A stretch of DNA of 64,000 bases from Diogma glabrata (Eukaryota > Arthropoda > Insecta > Diptera > Cylindrotomidae). The position numbers were made by a program, and so were the translations under genes. Below are positions 1 through 12,667 of this stretch, piece by piece; positions within the stretch are counted from its first letter, which is position 1; each line of letters opens with the position of its first letter. The notes under the pieces were generated by a model that ran no database searches, had not been told where the DNA came from, and saw only the letters and a list, made by a program, of their open reading frames with translations. The stretch spans positions 302,566,586-302,630,585 of the forward strand of contig OY856186.1 in assembly GCA_963693315.1 (NCBI GenBank), in the 5' to 3' direction.

Positions 1-83
1 AAATATGTACCGATATCGATTGATGCAAATATATTTATTGAAAGCACAGTTAAAATTACAATACTTTTTAAAAAATCTCAAAC

Positions 84-446
84 TTAATGCGATCCATGAG
101 CTTGACGATCTTTACAGATCTCAGCGATATCGGGGTGAATAAATGATAACGCCACACGCATTTCTTCTTCTAAATTCCCTAGTCTCTCACGTTTGTTTGT
201 CTTTATATTGATCATAGTTGAAAATCCTGCTTCGCAAAGTTATGTCGTGAAAAATAACAATAATATGTTCAAGGATTTTTTGCTTATACTCGGGTATTCA
301 TCTTTAACAGAGATCCAAAAATTTTCAGGAGTGTTTTCATGGAACTGTAATTTTAATCTACGATCTGAAGAAAGCGACGTCAATTCTTGTTCTTCATTTA
401 AAGTAAAACTAGAAAATTCGGAAGAAGTAAACGGGTTTCTTATCCA
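84..446 (-). pseudogene. hAT transposase C-terminal fragment (SCAND3/ZBED5-like)
   Basis: The minus strand reads about 120 codons that resemble the C-terminal dimerisation region of hAT transposases of the SCAND3/ZBED5/FAM200 type. Visible motifs in order are WIRNPF, LNEEQELTSL, ENFWISVKDEYPSISKKSL, CEAGFSTM, NKRERLGNLEEEMRVALS and a natural stop at 84-86. One in-frame TAA sits where the family has the Tyr of TTYLCEAGFS, so the copy is dead. A stop also lies just upstream of the Trp-Ile-Arg. The N-terminal BED finger and the catalytic core are absent, because a hAT terminus lies only 300 bp upstream at 701-756. That indicates an internally deleted element whose other end is outside the window. 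Family assignment is by motif recognition only. Confidence 0.75.
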
Positions 447-700
447 ATCATTTGTTCATATCGTGTGAAACAAAAACTTTATACATTTTTTATTTATTTA
501 TGTGTAAAAGGAGAATTTTAATAACTGCAATAATATTTTATGTTTTCAAGAAGTAATTTTAACCCGAAAGATATTTTTATTCATACAAAGCCGAGAAACG
601 TGTAAATTTTACGTACGTGTAAATTTTACATTGAATTGATTTTTATTTACAAACAATTTTTAATTGAATTGATTGTACATTTTATTTTTTCGCGGATCAG

Positions 701-756
701 TGGAAAGTGCATTGCGGAACACCAGTGTTCCGCGGAACACGCTTTGGGAACCACTG
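701..756 (-). repeat. hAT-type terminal inverted repeat
   Basis: Read on the minus strand, this end starts CAGTGGTTCCCAAAGC and continues with an internal GTGTTCCGCGGAACAC palindrome and GCAATGCACTTTCC. This is the layout of hAT ends of the kind associated with the transposase fragment at 84-446. The adjoining 8 bases (757-764) would be one target-site copy, but the partner is outside the window. Confidence 0.6.
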
Positions 757-3305
757 GGATAAATAACCGTAGAACCGGACTTCTATTATACCTTCGGGCG
801 TATAAAATCAATTATTTATCGTAATTTGCGTGATAAATTTTGCTACAACTCGGTGACATTAACTTTGTGTTATGGTAAAGAAGATAAATGAAAACAGAAT
901 TGTGTGTGGTAACTCATTAAAAGAAACAGAAAAAAATTAAAAAAGGAAATTTGTCTTAAGACACACAGTTTAACTGCACAATAAAACGTGGTGACGTAAT
1001 TACGAAGTAAAATTCAGAATACATTTAGATTATGGGATTTTTACGACACCTACAATATTTTCTTCAGTTTTTTAATTGAAGAAATATTTCGTGGTTATTC
1101 AGTTTTTTTAATACTTTTTGTTGTTGTTTTCTTCTTTTTTTATTTGTTTCGGTTTTCTGTTGGTGATTGTCGTATCATTTTTTTTAAGAAAGAATGAATT
1201 TACTGTTTCTCAATATGTATTTTTTGTTGTTTTAGATTTTGGAGTGAAAATAAATGAAAAAAGAAAGAAAATAATTGAACGTCTGTTTCTTCAGTTTTTG
1301 ACACAATATTTCGTAAAAAACAAAACTTCAATTATATTGTACGATCTAACTGTAGGTCTGTAGCATACTTTAGTGCTAACTCCGGTTACGGATTATATTT
1401 AAAACAAAAAAAAGATATTAAATTTTTTAATATTAGAAATATTAGAAATAATTATAAATTCCAATCACTTTTGCAATCAAAATCATAACATAGGATAGGA
1501 TAGCAAATACAACTTTTTGTTACTATCGATACATTTTTATATCATTTCGGTTGTGTGCGTGAGATGTCGTTGTTGTGTGTAGGTTGAACAGACCCAGGGT
1601 CATACAATAATTAGCAATACGACCAACTGCATATTTTGCGCAATGATTGAGTTGTTTTTATTATTATTTTTCAACAATCGCGCGGACCAGAGGTGCAACA
1701 TTACTAGCGAAAACTTGTAATACTATTGGTTTTATTATTAATGTGCAAAGGTTATTGTGGGAATTAGATCTAATCTTTATTAAGTATGATCAGTTTAATC
1801 AACGTGGACATGAAGAGTTGAACCGAAGCAGCCTTGGGGTGAGTAAAAGCTTTATTTAACTTTTTTAAATGTAATAATTGTAGTTATAGTTTTGCGTGTG
1901 GTAATCTCGGTTTCTTCAGCCGCCGAAGTCGTCAGTGTCCCTTCTCTTTGGTTTCGCTTATTTAATTCCGTTTACACATTCTCATTTGCGTGCATCTCGG
2001 ATTATTTGTACTGAACTGTGGAAGATTGCTTCTCGGACACACATGGCTAAAGCACGCTGCAACAAAATATCGCTTGGCACGCAGAAAGTTGGTACAAAGA
2101 AATATTGGAAACAGTGGGTACTGAAATCTAATACATCAAGTTTCAATAATATTGAAAGTCAGGATTAGAAGTAATTTAAGATTCAAATAGACAAACGTTC
2201 GGGAGACTCCCCTCCCCCCATTTTGTCCAATTTTGAAACGAATCTAGATCTTCCATTTTCAAGTGAGCCTGGGTCATATACCAAAGTTTCATCAAGATTC
2301 CATGCGTGTGCTGCGAACATTTATCAAACAAACATGATCTGTTTTGTTCCCTTTATGTTCCAAAGGGACGTAGTTTGTCAAAAATTTCACAATTTAGTGT
2401 TCTTTAAGTGTTAATTCACTCAGTTATTTTTTATTAGCCCAAGTAAAACCAATTAGTCTTTGAACGACCACAAAACAACATGTGCTTTTCAAATTAATCA
2501 GCAATATTGGCTAATTGATAATGAATTGATTAAAACCATGGGGACTGGGGTGTTGAGAGTTGGTAAAGTTTCGATTAAAATCACTTTGAGCTGCATGGAA
2601 GTCCAACCCAGGTATTGCGAGTTGAAGTATAACATGCCAACTACCAGACCAAACTCGATCTTAGTAAACCTAAAAATTTTTAAAAAAGTAGTTCGTCCCA
2701 ACTGGTTCAATCCCACCATTGCAGTAAAATCTTTAAAGTCTAAACTGTATAATTAAAAAACAAATTAAACAACAAAATTTGTCTAAAACTTTTTTAGTCT
2801 AAAACTTTTTCTTAAAACTAAAACAAAATTTATAAACTCACGAAATTAAAATGGATATATTTGTGTCTTAACAGTAAATTTTTTTATTCTTTTAATAAAT
2901 TTGTCTGATGAATTTGTTGAAAAGATTTCAAAGAATAAGACAAAATAAAATAAAAAAAATATGAAAAGATAACAACAAAGGCTAATAAACAAAACGATTT
3001 TTTTATTGTTTTTTTTTTAATTATACTTTAGCAATAGCAAAATTGAAAAAAAAACATCAAAAAATTGGCATTGAAATGAAATAAGCGAATAAGAAATGAA
3101 ATTTACACAAAAAAAGAAGAAAAGTAAAATAAAAATAAAACTAAGCTAAATTAAATAAAAAACTATATAAAAAAAGTTAATCGATCAAATATAATCAAAA
3201 ATTTTAATTTTCTTAAAAAATATAGAGAAAAGAAGCAGCTCAAAACGATGAACGAATTGAGGAAGTTGAAGGCTTAAACTGTTTTGAATCAATACTTGAC
3301 TCAAG
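757..3305. other. AT-rich intergenic stretch, no gene recognised
   Basis: Short open frames of 60-100 codons occur (for example 1118-1363, 1935-2168, 2460-2756), but their composition is that of random AT-rich DNA and none resembles a known family. Positions 1351-1372 match the outer end of the palindromic MITE at 57662-57790, so a fragment of that family lies near 1280-1372. Confidence 0.5.
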
Positions 3306-3511
3306 CAACAGCTTGCTTACAATAGCTTGCTACTTACAGACATTAAAACTAGAATCGGTGAAGGTAACCGCACTTTCTACTCAATTAAACCTTTATTTGG
3401 ATCACCGTATGTATCACCTAACACCAAACTCAAGTTATACAAGACATTGATTAGACCGGTGATGAGGTATGGGTCACAAACATGGACCCTTACACAAAAT
3501 CACGAATAAAA
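3306..3511 (+). pseudogene. LINE reverse-transcriptase fragment (RTE-like, thumb region)
   Basis: About 65 codons carry the region after the RT palm that is typical of the RTE-like lineage: a basic IKTRIGEGNRTFYSIKPL block, then TKLKLYKTLIRPVMRYGSQTW, then a stop shortly after. In intact relatives this lies C-terminal to the YADD motif and is followed by another 150 or so residues, so only a scrap is present. It abuts the left arm of the foldback at 3543. Lineage is inferred from the KTLIRPV-YGS-TW signature. Confidence 0.65.
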
Positions 3512-3542
3512 TTTATCTGGATTTAAGTGTAAAATCGAGCGC

Positions 3543-6213
3543 CACATTTTTGGTCCATTTAACTATCGTTTTTTTAAGAATCGGGTAGAAAACGGGGTTT
3601 TTGGAAATTTTTTTGACTCGGTTTTGTGATTTTGGTATCAATCGATCGGGCTTGGCCGTCTCCCGAAAACTTTATGAGATTGGGTTGGTAGGATCCACCC
3701 CCACCCCTTTACGCCATCTTTAAGTTTTAGCATATAAGAATCTATATAAAATAAATGGGAAGAGATAAAAAAAATTTAATGGCACCATTATCTTTTATTC
3801 AGACCTGCGCAACTTTTGAGTCCAAAAGCTGGTTTGCACCCCCACCTCCAATCAACCCCGTGGGTGCGCTTGAGTCATTAAATGAGTAAAATATGTCATG
3901 TGGGGTATCGTTAGAATCAGAATTTCATAACAAATACAATCTCCTATATTCCCCCCTGATCGGTGAAATAACCATTTTTTACTTCCAAGGGGGTACCCTT
4001 ATCGTAGAAAAAAATATTTATAGGTGGGGGTTGGGGGGTCGGCTACACACCACGTTTCGAAATTATTGTCATTATTATCGATTTTTACTTGATCGAGGAG
4101 GCTGAGTTCAATGGTGATGGTAAAAATGTTGACCGGACTCAGGGTAGTTCAATAAGGGGTGAAGATTGGGGGTCTGGTCATGAATAGTACCAAAATTATC
4201 GTAATTATTTCGATTTTAACATAATCAAAGATGCTGAGTTCAATGGTGATGATAAAAATGATGACCGGATTCAGGGTAGTGCAATAAGGGGTGGAGTTGG
4301 GGGTCTGGTCATGAATAGTATCAAAATTATCGTCATTAGTGTTGATTTCAACATGCTTGAGGACGCTGAATCCAACAGTGATGTTTAAATTGTGATAAAA
4401 AATATAAGGGTGTCACTGAAGGGTGGGAGTTGGGGGCTGAAAGCCGAAAATTGTTTACATATATATTATGATTATTGATTTTGGATAGATCAAGGGCACT
4501 GAATTCAACAATAGTGATGCTAAAATTAGTATTTGGGCTCTAGGGAAGAAACTAGATAATAAGGGTTTGGGTCTAAAATTGGGGTAATGTTCAAATATAC
4601 ATAATAAATATTGGTTTTTCTATGAATCGAGAATGCTGAATCCAATTCAATTCGCAGCACTGATTCTGAAAAATTGTTTTGAATATTTTGTGTGTTTATT
4701 TACAAATGTGAAGTTTATAAAATATGACATTAAATATTTTATAAACAGATTTTTTTCCGTTTAGTTTACTCAATATGGTTTAAAGACGAAGTTCAATTAC
4801 TTATACAAGAAAATGATGAGCACTCAAATTGTCTTATTTTTGTGGCATTTGTTTGTATATTTCAATAATAAAAATATACGAAATATAAAGAATTTGCTAT
4901 TTTAGTTTATTGTTTTTCTTATTTAATAATTCTAAAATGTTTTTCTGCCATGTTTCGACGATACATCAATTTGACGATATAATTCAACTAACAATTAAGA
5001 ATAACCCACTTTTAAGGGGCTCCTTTGCTAAGTAACTCTAGCCTTGGTGTATAATGTATATTTGAACATTTTTTTATTCTCCACCCCATCTTCCAGCTTC
5101 TGATTTTGCTCCTGTGGTTGCTTGATTGTATATTCCAAGACCACCATTGGATTCAATATCCTCGATTCATAGAAAACCCAATATTTATCATGTACATTTG
5201 AACATTTCCCTAATTTTAGACCCAAACTCTTATCCTCTAGTTTCTTGCCTGGAGCCCAAATACTAATTTCAGCATTAGCATTGCATTCAGTACCCTCAAT
5301 ATATCCAAAATCGGTACCCATAATATATTTTTGGCTTTCAGCCCAAACTCCCACCCTCCCACTCTACACCCTTATATTTTTGATCCCAATTTAAACATCA
5401 CTGTTGGATTCAGCGTCCTAAAGTATGTTGAAATCAATAATAATGACGATAATTTTGATACTATTCATGACCAGACCTCCAACCCTCACCCCTTATTGAA
5501 CTACCCTGAGTCCGGTCAACATTTTTACCATCACCATTGAACTCAGCATCCTTGATTATATTAAAATCGATAATAATGACAATAATTTCGATATTTTTTA
5601 TAACCGACCCCCCAACCTCCACCCCTTTTTGGACTACTCCGAGTCCGGCCCCTATTTTTATCATAATCATTGAACTCAGCATCCCCGATTATATTGAAAT
5701 CGACACCAAACATGGCATGCACAAAAAATATTTTTTTCTACGATAAGGGTGAGTAAAAACTGGTTATGTCACCGATCAGGCAATATAGGTAATATAATCG
5801 TAATATATAGGTAATGATCAGGTAATATAAGAGATTGTGTTTGTTATAAAATTCTGATTTTAACGATACCCCATATGACATATTTTACTCATATAATGTG
5901 TCAACCCCACCCACGGGGTTGGTTGGGGGTGGGGGTGCAAACCAACTTTTGGACTCAAAAGTTGCGCCGGTCTGAATAAAAGATAATGGTGCCATTAAAT
6001 TTTTTTTATCTCTTCCCATTTATTTTATATAGATTCTAATATGCTAAAACTTAAAGAGGGTAAGGGTGGGGGTGGGTCCTACCACCCCAATCTCATAAAG
6101 TTTTCGGGAGACGGCCAAGCCCGATCGATTGATACCAAATTTGTAAAAAATTTTGAAAATTTCCGCGACTGCCCGATTCTTAAGAAAAACGATAGTTAAA
6201 AGATAAACGTTGG
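3543..6213. mobile_element. Long-inverted-repeat foldback element
   Basis: Arms at about 3543-4650 and 5138-6213 are inverted, diverged copies of each other around a spacer of roughly 490 bp. Shared landmarks include AACTATCG near both outer ends, CGATCGGGCTTGGCCGTCTC (3645-3664, inverse near 6105-6124) and a GC-rich CACCCCCACCC patch. Within each arm a degenerate unit of about 130 bp recurs, marked by CTGAGTTCAATGGTGATG at 4102, 4234 and, diverged, near 4375, 4499 and 4636. No coding region is seen. ORF-like stretches at 5331-5746 are the conserved repeat read in arbitrary frames. No clear target duplication was found. Confidence 0.75.
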
Positions 6214-7562
6214 CTCCATTAGGATTGCTTGGCTTCAATATGTTCTACGAGCTAGATCGCAGTCTGTAATCTAGACCACGACTACGACTCCGCGAGGTGG
6301 ACCACGACTGCGACTACCTTAATATTTATATTGTTTTATTTCAAAACTTTTATATGTTATGTTATGTGCCAGGTTTGTTTCTGTTTATAATAAAACAAAA
6401 AATTACAAAACATTTGCATTAAAAGTAACAATTTATTCTTTGAACAAACTGAATGTCCTATTCGAGATGAAAATATTTTACAGTTTGACAAAAAACGCGT
6501 TTTCAGCCCCTCCGCGAAATAAACTATATTTTATTTTATACATATTCAGAATATGTATAACGGAAAGCAGAATTTAAAATATTCATAAAACAAAACACGT
6601 AAATAATGAAATAAAAATGTCGCGACTTTTAATTTTTATTAACAAATAAAAAAAATCTTTTATGTTTTTTGATTCAACAAAGAGAAACAGAAAAATTTGA
6701 CTGTCAAGAAAAGTAGAACAGCAAAAAAATAACAAAATACACACAAGGCGAAACAACGGATGCTGAGTTGTTTAAGTTTTAATTTATCTTATTTTAATTG
6801 TTGGTATATTTTGGTTAATAATATGGAAAATAAGATTTTTTAACCTATAAAAATAAATGATTTAGCATTGTGTTGACAAGAAAGGTGATTTTGAGTACAT
6901 ATTACAAACAAATCGTAAGCAAGAAGCAATACAATCATATTTCCGATTAACTTTGATTTTGTTAGCTTTTATTTCGTTTTGTTTTCTTTTCTATTCTCAA
7001 GCACATCTAAAACCAAGAAAGGCAGGAAGCAAATATTGCAGAAAGCAAAGTTTTTTTCTAATAACTTCTCATCACCATGTCGTTAATGTTGTTGGCTGGC
7101 ACTCGTCAGCTTTCTAAACAATCTCAAATTCTAATTTCCCATGTACATAAGTAAATTTTTATTGCATATCCATAAAACTTTCAATAACTTTAGATTTTTA
7201 GTTATAGTTCAATAGAACCATAATCGTGTGTTAGTATAATATTTCAATTGGTTAAAGAAAAAAAAATTATTAAAAAGAATAAGATTAAGAAAAAGTAGTA
7301 ATAATTTATAGAAATAGAAATAAAAGAAGAAAAAATAATTTGTACTTCATTTGAATTACGTTATTTCGAATAATTTATTTATAATTTTTTTATTTTATGA
7401 ATTCTTAAGAAGAGACGATCGATCTTGATGATGATACATATATATATAAAAAATAAATTATACTCGGTATGTAAAGTTATAAAAATATTTTAAGTTTAGG
7501 TTAAAAAAAATGAAATATAATCAAATTGGGGTTAATTGATTTATAAAAAATTATACTCTTAT
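6214..7562. other. AT-rich stretch, no gene recognised
   Basis: Nothing coding is seen. Positions 6250-6325 are less AT-rich and hold a near-duplicate ACCACGACTACGACT / ACCACGACTGCGACT. Confidence 0.4.
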
Positions 7563-8095
7563 AAGAAATGAGTTTTTCGGCTAACGGCTGTAAAGTTTAA
7601 CTTTACTGCCGCTGGGGAGTAGCTAAAGTCTTACTTTTTAGCCGGCGGCTGCAAAAGTGACGTCATTTTTACTTTTTCTGCCGGCGGCTGTAAAGTAACT
7701 TCCATATTTTTACGGCGGCTGTAAAGTAATTTTAAAATTTTTACGGCGGCTGTAAAGTAATTTTCATATTTTTACGGCGGCAGTAAAGTAAAATAAAATG
7801 ATATTATTAATTTGTTCAAAACAGAATGCATTTCAGTTCATTTTAATGAATAAAAATAAAAAAAAATTAATTTCAGAAAATTTATTACCTAAAACATATT
7901 TTTAAAAAATTTGATGCATTAATTTCATATTTTTAAACAAATTTAAACGTTTGCCGAAAAAATAGTGTATTGAATTCGGAGCTAAAGTGACTTTTTGTGT
8001 TTCGTCTATAATTGTCGGCCTCCCTACGGTCGGCCGCCAAACTATAGACTCAACACAAAAAGTACGACTTTAGCTCCTAATTCAATAATATACTA
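7563..8095. mobile_element. MITE-like repeat with 31-bp subrepeats and terminal hairpin
   Basis: Three and a half tandem 31-bp units, each beginning GGCGGCTGTAAAGTAA, lie at 7684-7800. A near-palindrome follows at 7971-8095, with arms GGAGCTAAAGT...CTTTTTGTGTT around a GGCCTCCCTACGGTCGGCC centre. The same two modules recur in the opposite orientation at 26310-26590, so this is a dispersed repeat family. No ORF is present. Confidence 0.6.
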
Positions 8096-8564
8096 TTATG
8101 ATATTTTGCACATTATTAATGCGATATAAATCGTGATCAAGATTTTGAACAGTAAAATGAGAATAAACGAATATTTACATTTGTAAGTGTAAATAGATCG
8201 GTTGGCTTTGTTTTTACTGTTAAACTTTGACACGTAGCTTAAGTCTGTTTGTCTTTGGTGGCGCGCAGTTTTAGACGGCTTCTGATCCATTGTGATGAAT
8301 TCTTCATCTTTGCTGGTTAAATAACTCGAGATTCCAAGTCGCTCTTCAAGCTCACACCAAATTATCTGGTTGTGTTAACCATTATTATTGAAATTCAATT
8401 TACTTCTTCACACCGTTGTCATAACTCTTTTCGTAAGACACCAGTTATAATAGTGTCTTTGTAATCAACGTTCTCGGTCTTTGATACACTATTTTTTAAT
8501 ATTTTGACACTAAGTTCGACACTAATATCACTAGTTTTCAAATTTTGAACTTTTTTGTCTCCCA

Positions 8565-9025
8565 GAAAAAAACCCAACTTTTCTTATGGATTTGGACCTC
8601 CTGAACTAGAATATCATATTCATTTTTTTGGGTTAGCTCTTGTTTTTGAGATATTTACGAAAAACCAATTTTTCGGTGATCAAAAATGTTGTTTCGGTTT
8701 TTGGGTCTCATATTTTACAAAACAAACAATTTAAATGTATTAATGGAACATGTGCCTAGTAAATATACAAATAAACATTTTGAGCTATATTTTGTAGAAA
8801 TCCATTAAGGATTCTGGAAGTTACAGTCGAAAAAAGTTGAAAAATACGAAAAATTCACGTTTTTTTTAATTTTTCCATTTTCAACACCATAAATTTTGAA
8901 CAAATAAAGACACTGATTTGTTTAAAGATAAGCTAAGAGATACGAATATTGGCGCAGTTTGCACCAAGTTATTCAAGTTTTCCCAAATAATATCTAAACT
9001 CAAAATTTGGAAAAAAAATTTAACT
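8565..9025. repeat. Left inverted arm of the 8.6-14.0 kb structure
   Basis: About 450 bp that reappear inverted, at very roughly 85-90% identity by eye, at 13538-14015. Shared landmarks are AACCCAACTTTTCTTATGGA, CAAAAATGTTGTTTCGGTTT, GATTCTGGAAGTTACAGTCG and CAGTTTGCACCAAG. Confidence 0.8.
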
Positions 9026-9054
9026 ATAAGAATAATTTAAATTCTGCAACATAA

Positions 9055-10037
9055 TTTTTTTTTTTATTAATTAGTTAGACAAGTTTAGCACACTAAATAT
9101 GAAATATTCATTATTTAGACTCTTTGAATATCCGAAGATACCATGTCAACTAGAAAGGAAGAAGGTTGGGAAAATAGAAGGAATAACTATATTAATTGGG
9201 GGGGGTAAATTCATCGGGAAAGACGTAGGCGGGCATAGAGTTCCATAATTTGGCCACTCTATTAAAATAATCGTTTTGGAAGGACATAGTTCTACAACGA
9301 GGTATTTGGACAGCAAATGGATGGGATAACTCTGAAGTTCTTGTTCGTCGATTGAACTTCCCACAAGGGAAGGATATTTTAAATTTACTTAGAGGAGAAG
9401 TCACTAAAGTTGTATTTATAGTAGATTGACAATTCAGCCACATTTCTTCGGTGCTGGAGTGAATCAAGCTGATTAGTTAATTCGGTATTATCAATCAACC
9501 ATTTTGCTTTCCTCTGTACAGAGTCTAGACATTTTATTGTTTATTGACAAGCACCTCCCCAAACATGACAGCAGTACTCCATACATGGACGAATAAAGGA
9601 CTTATAGATCAGCAAAATTTGATCGGGATTGAAAAATTTCTTACATCGGCTCAAGAATTCTAATTTTTGCATTGCAGATTTTGCGAGATTGAACACATGT
9701 TTATTCCATTTCAGGTTATTTTCTATATCCACTCCAAGAAGTCTAATTGATTCAAGCTCATGCAATCCCTCTTAATAGGAAAGTTTTTATGTCGTTCTAT
9801 TCGTGAAAGACGACAAAGTTTAGTTTTGATTGGGTTAAATGCAACAAGATTACGACCACCTCATTCCATTATACGGGCCAAGTCCTCGTTGATAGAATCA
9901 ATTAACAGCTCTCTGTCAGTGGTGACTGCAGTTTGAGATTGAAATTTAGAAGATGCATGTGATACATGCAATGTGCTGTCATCAGCAAAACTATGGATTG
10001 GGTGCACTGTAGAATTAAGTAAATCATTTAAGTATCA
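9055..10037 (-). pseudogene. 5'-truncated LINE copy, RT C-terminal half (FADDST lineage)
   Basis: The minus strand encodes the end of the reverse transcriptase of the same lineage as the intact gene at 32996-35863. It begins at the palm motif (NDLLNSTVHPIHSFADDSTL near 9965-10036) and continues through SIRLLGVDIENNLKWN and IRPCMEYCCHVWGG to RCRTMSFQNDYFNRVAKLWN and VFPDEF. Frameshifts break it near 9540 and 9770. The 3' UTR retains a block matching the intact copy (GGTATCTTCGGATATTC) and ends in an A-run, seen as T at 9055-9065. This is a typical 5'-truncated LINE insertion. No target duplication was recognised. Confidence 0.85.
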
Positions 10038-10083
10038 GTTCTCAGTTATGTAATCGATTCATGTATAAGTCGTTTTCGTAGTA

Positions 10084-10287
10084 GATCTAGCTCCTCCCAC
10101 CTCGGACTTATTTTAGGAGTTGGAAAATATCAGTTAGTTGATTATGAAATGTCTTTTTTGACAAAAGTTGTATTTTATTTGTATATGATTTTTCTCGAAA
10201 TTGAGATTTTTTTTGTGAAGTTTTTTGACATGATCTAGCTCCTTTCACCTCGGACTTATTTTAGGAGTTGGAAAATATCAGTTAGTT
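10084..10287. repeat. Pair of 56-bp direct repeats beside the satellite
   Basis: A 56-bp block (GATCTAGCTCCT ... ATATCAGTTAGTT) occurs at 10084-10139 and again at 10232-10287, 148 bp apart. The second copy runs directly into the first satellite unit. Confidence 0.75.
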
Positions 10288-10425
10288 ACAATTAATTCAA
10301 TGAATTATTTGTGATATTACATCACTCCGATGGAAATAATCCCATCATGAATAATAAGACTGAATCTAACAAAATATGGTGTGCAATTTATGAAATTTTT
10401 TTGCTATCCACAAAATTGTCGATCG

Positions 10426-10504
10426 ATCTAGTTTCGAACCGATAAGAACTTTTTATTACACTTTAAAAAAGTATATCATTCTCATCAGGGCTAGCCGACT
10501 AGAT
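10426..10504 (-). ncRNA. Hammerhead ribozyme, satellite unit 1
   Basis: Read on the minus strand from 10504 to 10426. Stem III strand AUCUAGU is followed by C17 (cleavage after GUC), a tiny stem-I hairpin GGCUAGCC, and the core CUGAUGA. Stem II pairs GAAUGAUA with UAUC-G-GUUC (8 bp, one bulged G) and is probably extended by ACUUUUU/AAAAAGU. The core GAA and the return strand ACUAGAU close the fold. All invariant bases (C3 U4 G5 A6 G8 A9, G12 A13 A14, A15.1-U16.1, C17) are present. Stem III is the open helix, so this is topologically type III. Confidence 0.85.
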
Positions 10505-10865
10505 ACACTACCAAAAAAATTTTTCGCTATATAAACCTAAAATAGGTCACTTCTCTAGCGAAGTATAAGAAACCAAAAAACGTGATATTAGATTCAGGTT
10601 TAGTCAATTTGTTTCTCTAATTGATCACTATTGTTGTTATACTCTAACCAAGTTAGAATTGGATAACAAACTTGTATCGGTAAGAAGAAGATGACCATCT
10701 TCACTTGTGTCTATCGACACATTACCTACAATTAATTCAATGAATTATTTGTGATATTACATCACTCCGATGGAAATAATCCCATCATGAATAATAAGAC
10801 TGAATCTAACAAAATATGGTGTGCAATTTATGAAATTTTTTTGCTATCCACAAAATTGTCGATCG

Positions 10866-10944
10866 ATCTAGTTTCGAACCGATAAGAACTTTTTATTACA
10901 CTTTAAAAAAGTATATCATTCTCATCAGGGCTAGCCGACTAGAT
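10866..10944 (-). ncRNA. Hammerhead ribozyme, satellite unit 2
   Basis: Same 79-nt fold as unit 1 with the core and all three stems unchanged. Predicted cleavage falls between plus-strand positions 10937 and 10936. The unit's 6-bp deletion lies outside the ribozyme. Confidence 0.85.
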
Positions 10945-11311
10945 ACACTACCAAAAAAATTTTTATAAACCTAAAATAGGTCACTTCTCTAGCGAAGTAT
11001 AAGAAACCAAAAAACTTTCATAAACATATGATATTAGATTCAGGTTTAGTCAATTTGTTTCTCTAATTGATCACTATTGTTGTTATACTCTAACCAAGTT
11101 AGAATTGGATAACAAACTTGTATCGGTAAGAAGAAGATGACCATCTTCACTTGTGTCTATCGACACATTATCTACAATTAATTCAATGAATTATTTGTGA
11201 TATTACATCACTCCGATGGAAATAATCCCATCATGAATAATAAGACTGAATCTAACAAAATATGGTATGCAATTTATGAAATTTTTTTGCTATCCACAAA
11301 ATTGTCGATCG

Positions 11312-11390
11312 ATCTAGTTTCGAACCGATAAGAACTTTTTATTACACTTTAAAAAAGTATATCATTCTCATCAGGGCTAGCCGACTAGAT
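11312..11390 (-). ncRNA. Hammerhead ribozyme, satellite unit 3
   Basis: Identical to unit 2 over the whole fold. It starts 139 bp into the unit, the same offset as in every other unit. Confidence 0.85.
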
Positions 11391-11763
11391 ACACTACCAA
11401 AAAAATTTTTCGCTATATAAACCTAAAATAGGTCACTTCTCTAGCGAAGTATAAGAAACCAAAAAACTTTCATAAACATATGATATTAGATTCAGGTTTA
11501 GTCAATTTGTTTCTCTAATTGATCACTATTGTTGTTATACTCTAACCAAGTTAGAATTGGATAACAAACTTGTATCGGTAAGAAGAAGATGACCATCTTC
11601 ACTTGTGTCTATCGACACATTATCTACAATTAATTCAATGAATTATTTGTGATATTACATCACTCCGATGGAAATAATCCCATCATGAATAATAAGCCTG
11701 AATCTAACAAAATATGGTGTGCAATTTATGAAATTTTTTTGCTATCCACAAAATTGTCGATCG

Positions 11764-11842
11764 ATCTAGTTTCGAACCGATAAGAACTTTTTATTACACT
11801 TTAAAAAAGTATATCATTCTCATCAGGGCTAGCCGACTAGAT
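11764..11842 (-). ncRNA. Hammerhead ribozyme, satellite unit 4
   Basis: Same fold and offset. The unit's A-to-C change (AATAAGCCTG) lies outside the motif. Confidence 0.85.
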
Positions 11843-12215
11843 ACACTACCAAAAAAATTTTTCGCTATATAAACCTAAAATAGGTCACTTCTCTAGCGAA
11901 GTATAAGAAACCAAAAAGCTTTCATAAACATATGATATTAGATTCAGGTTTAGTCAATTTGTTTCTCTAATTGATCACTATTGTTGTTATACTCTAACCA
12001 AGTTAGAATTGGATAACAAACTTGTATCGGTAAGAAGAAGATGACCATCTTCACTTGTGTCTATCGACACATTATCTACAATTAATTCAATGAATTATTT
12101 GTGATATTACATCACTCCGATGGAAATAATCCCATCATGAATAATAAGACTGAATCTAACAAAATATGGTGTGCAATTTATGAAATTTTTTTGCTATCCA
12201 CAAAATTGTCGATCG

Positions 12216-12294
12216 ATCTAGTTTCGAACCGATAAGAACTTTTTATTACACTTTAAAAAAGTATATCATTCTCATCAGGGCTAGCCGACTAGAT
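12216..12294 (-). ncRNA. Hammerhead ribozyme, satellite unit 5
   Basis: Same fold and offset, no change in the core. Confidence 0.85.
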
Positions 12295-12667
12295 ACACTA
12301 CCAAAAAAATTTTTCGCTATATAAACCTAAAATAGGTCACTTCTCTAGCGAAGTATAAGAAACCAAAAAACTTTCATAAACATATGATATTAGATTCAGG
12401 TTTAGTCAATTTGTTTCTCTAATTGATCACTATTGTTGTTATACTCTAACCAAGTTAGAATTGGATAACAAACTTGTATCGGTAAGAAGAAGATGACCAT
12501 CTTCACTTGTGTCTATCGACACATTATCTACAATTAATTCAATGAATTATTTGTGATATTACATCACTCCGATGGAAATAATCCCATCATGAATAATAAG
12601 ACTGAATCTAACAAAATATGGTGTGCAATTTATGAAATTTTTTTGCTATCCACAAAATTGTCGATCG

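Noticed and set aside
193..468. 91-codon plus-strand ORF
   Set aside because: It is the antisense shadow of the hAT transposase C-terminus on the minus strand.
2905..2930. CTGATGA followed by GAAA
   Set aside because: No stem II pairing and no cleavage-site strand.
5331..5746. Overlapping ORFs on both strands
   Set aside because: They are the foldback's 130-bp repeat read in open frames. The inverted copy shows the same frames broken.
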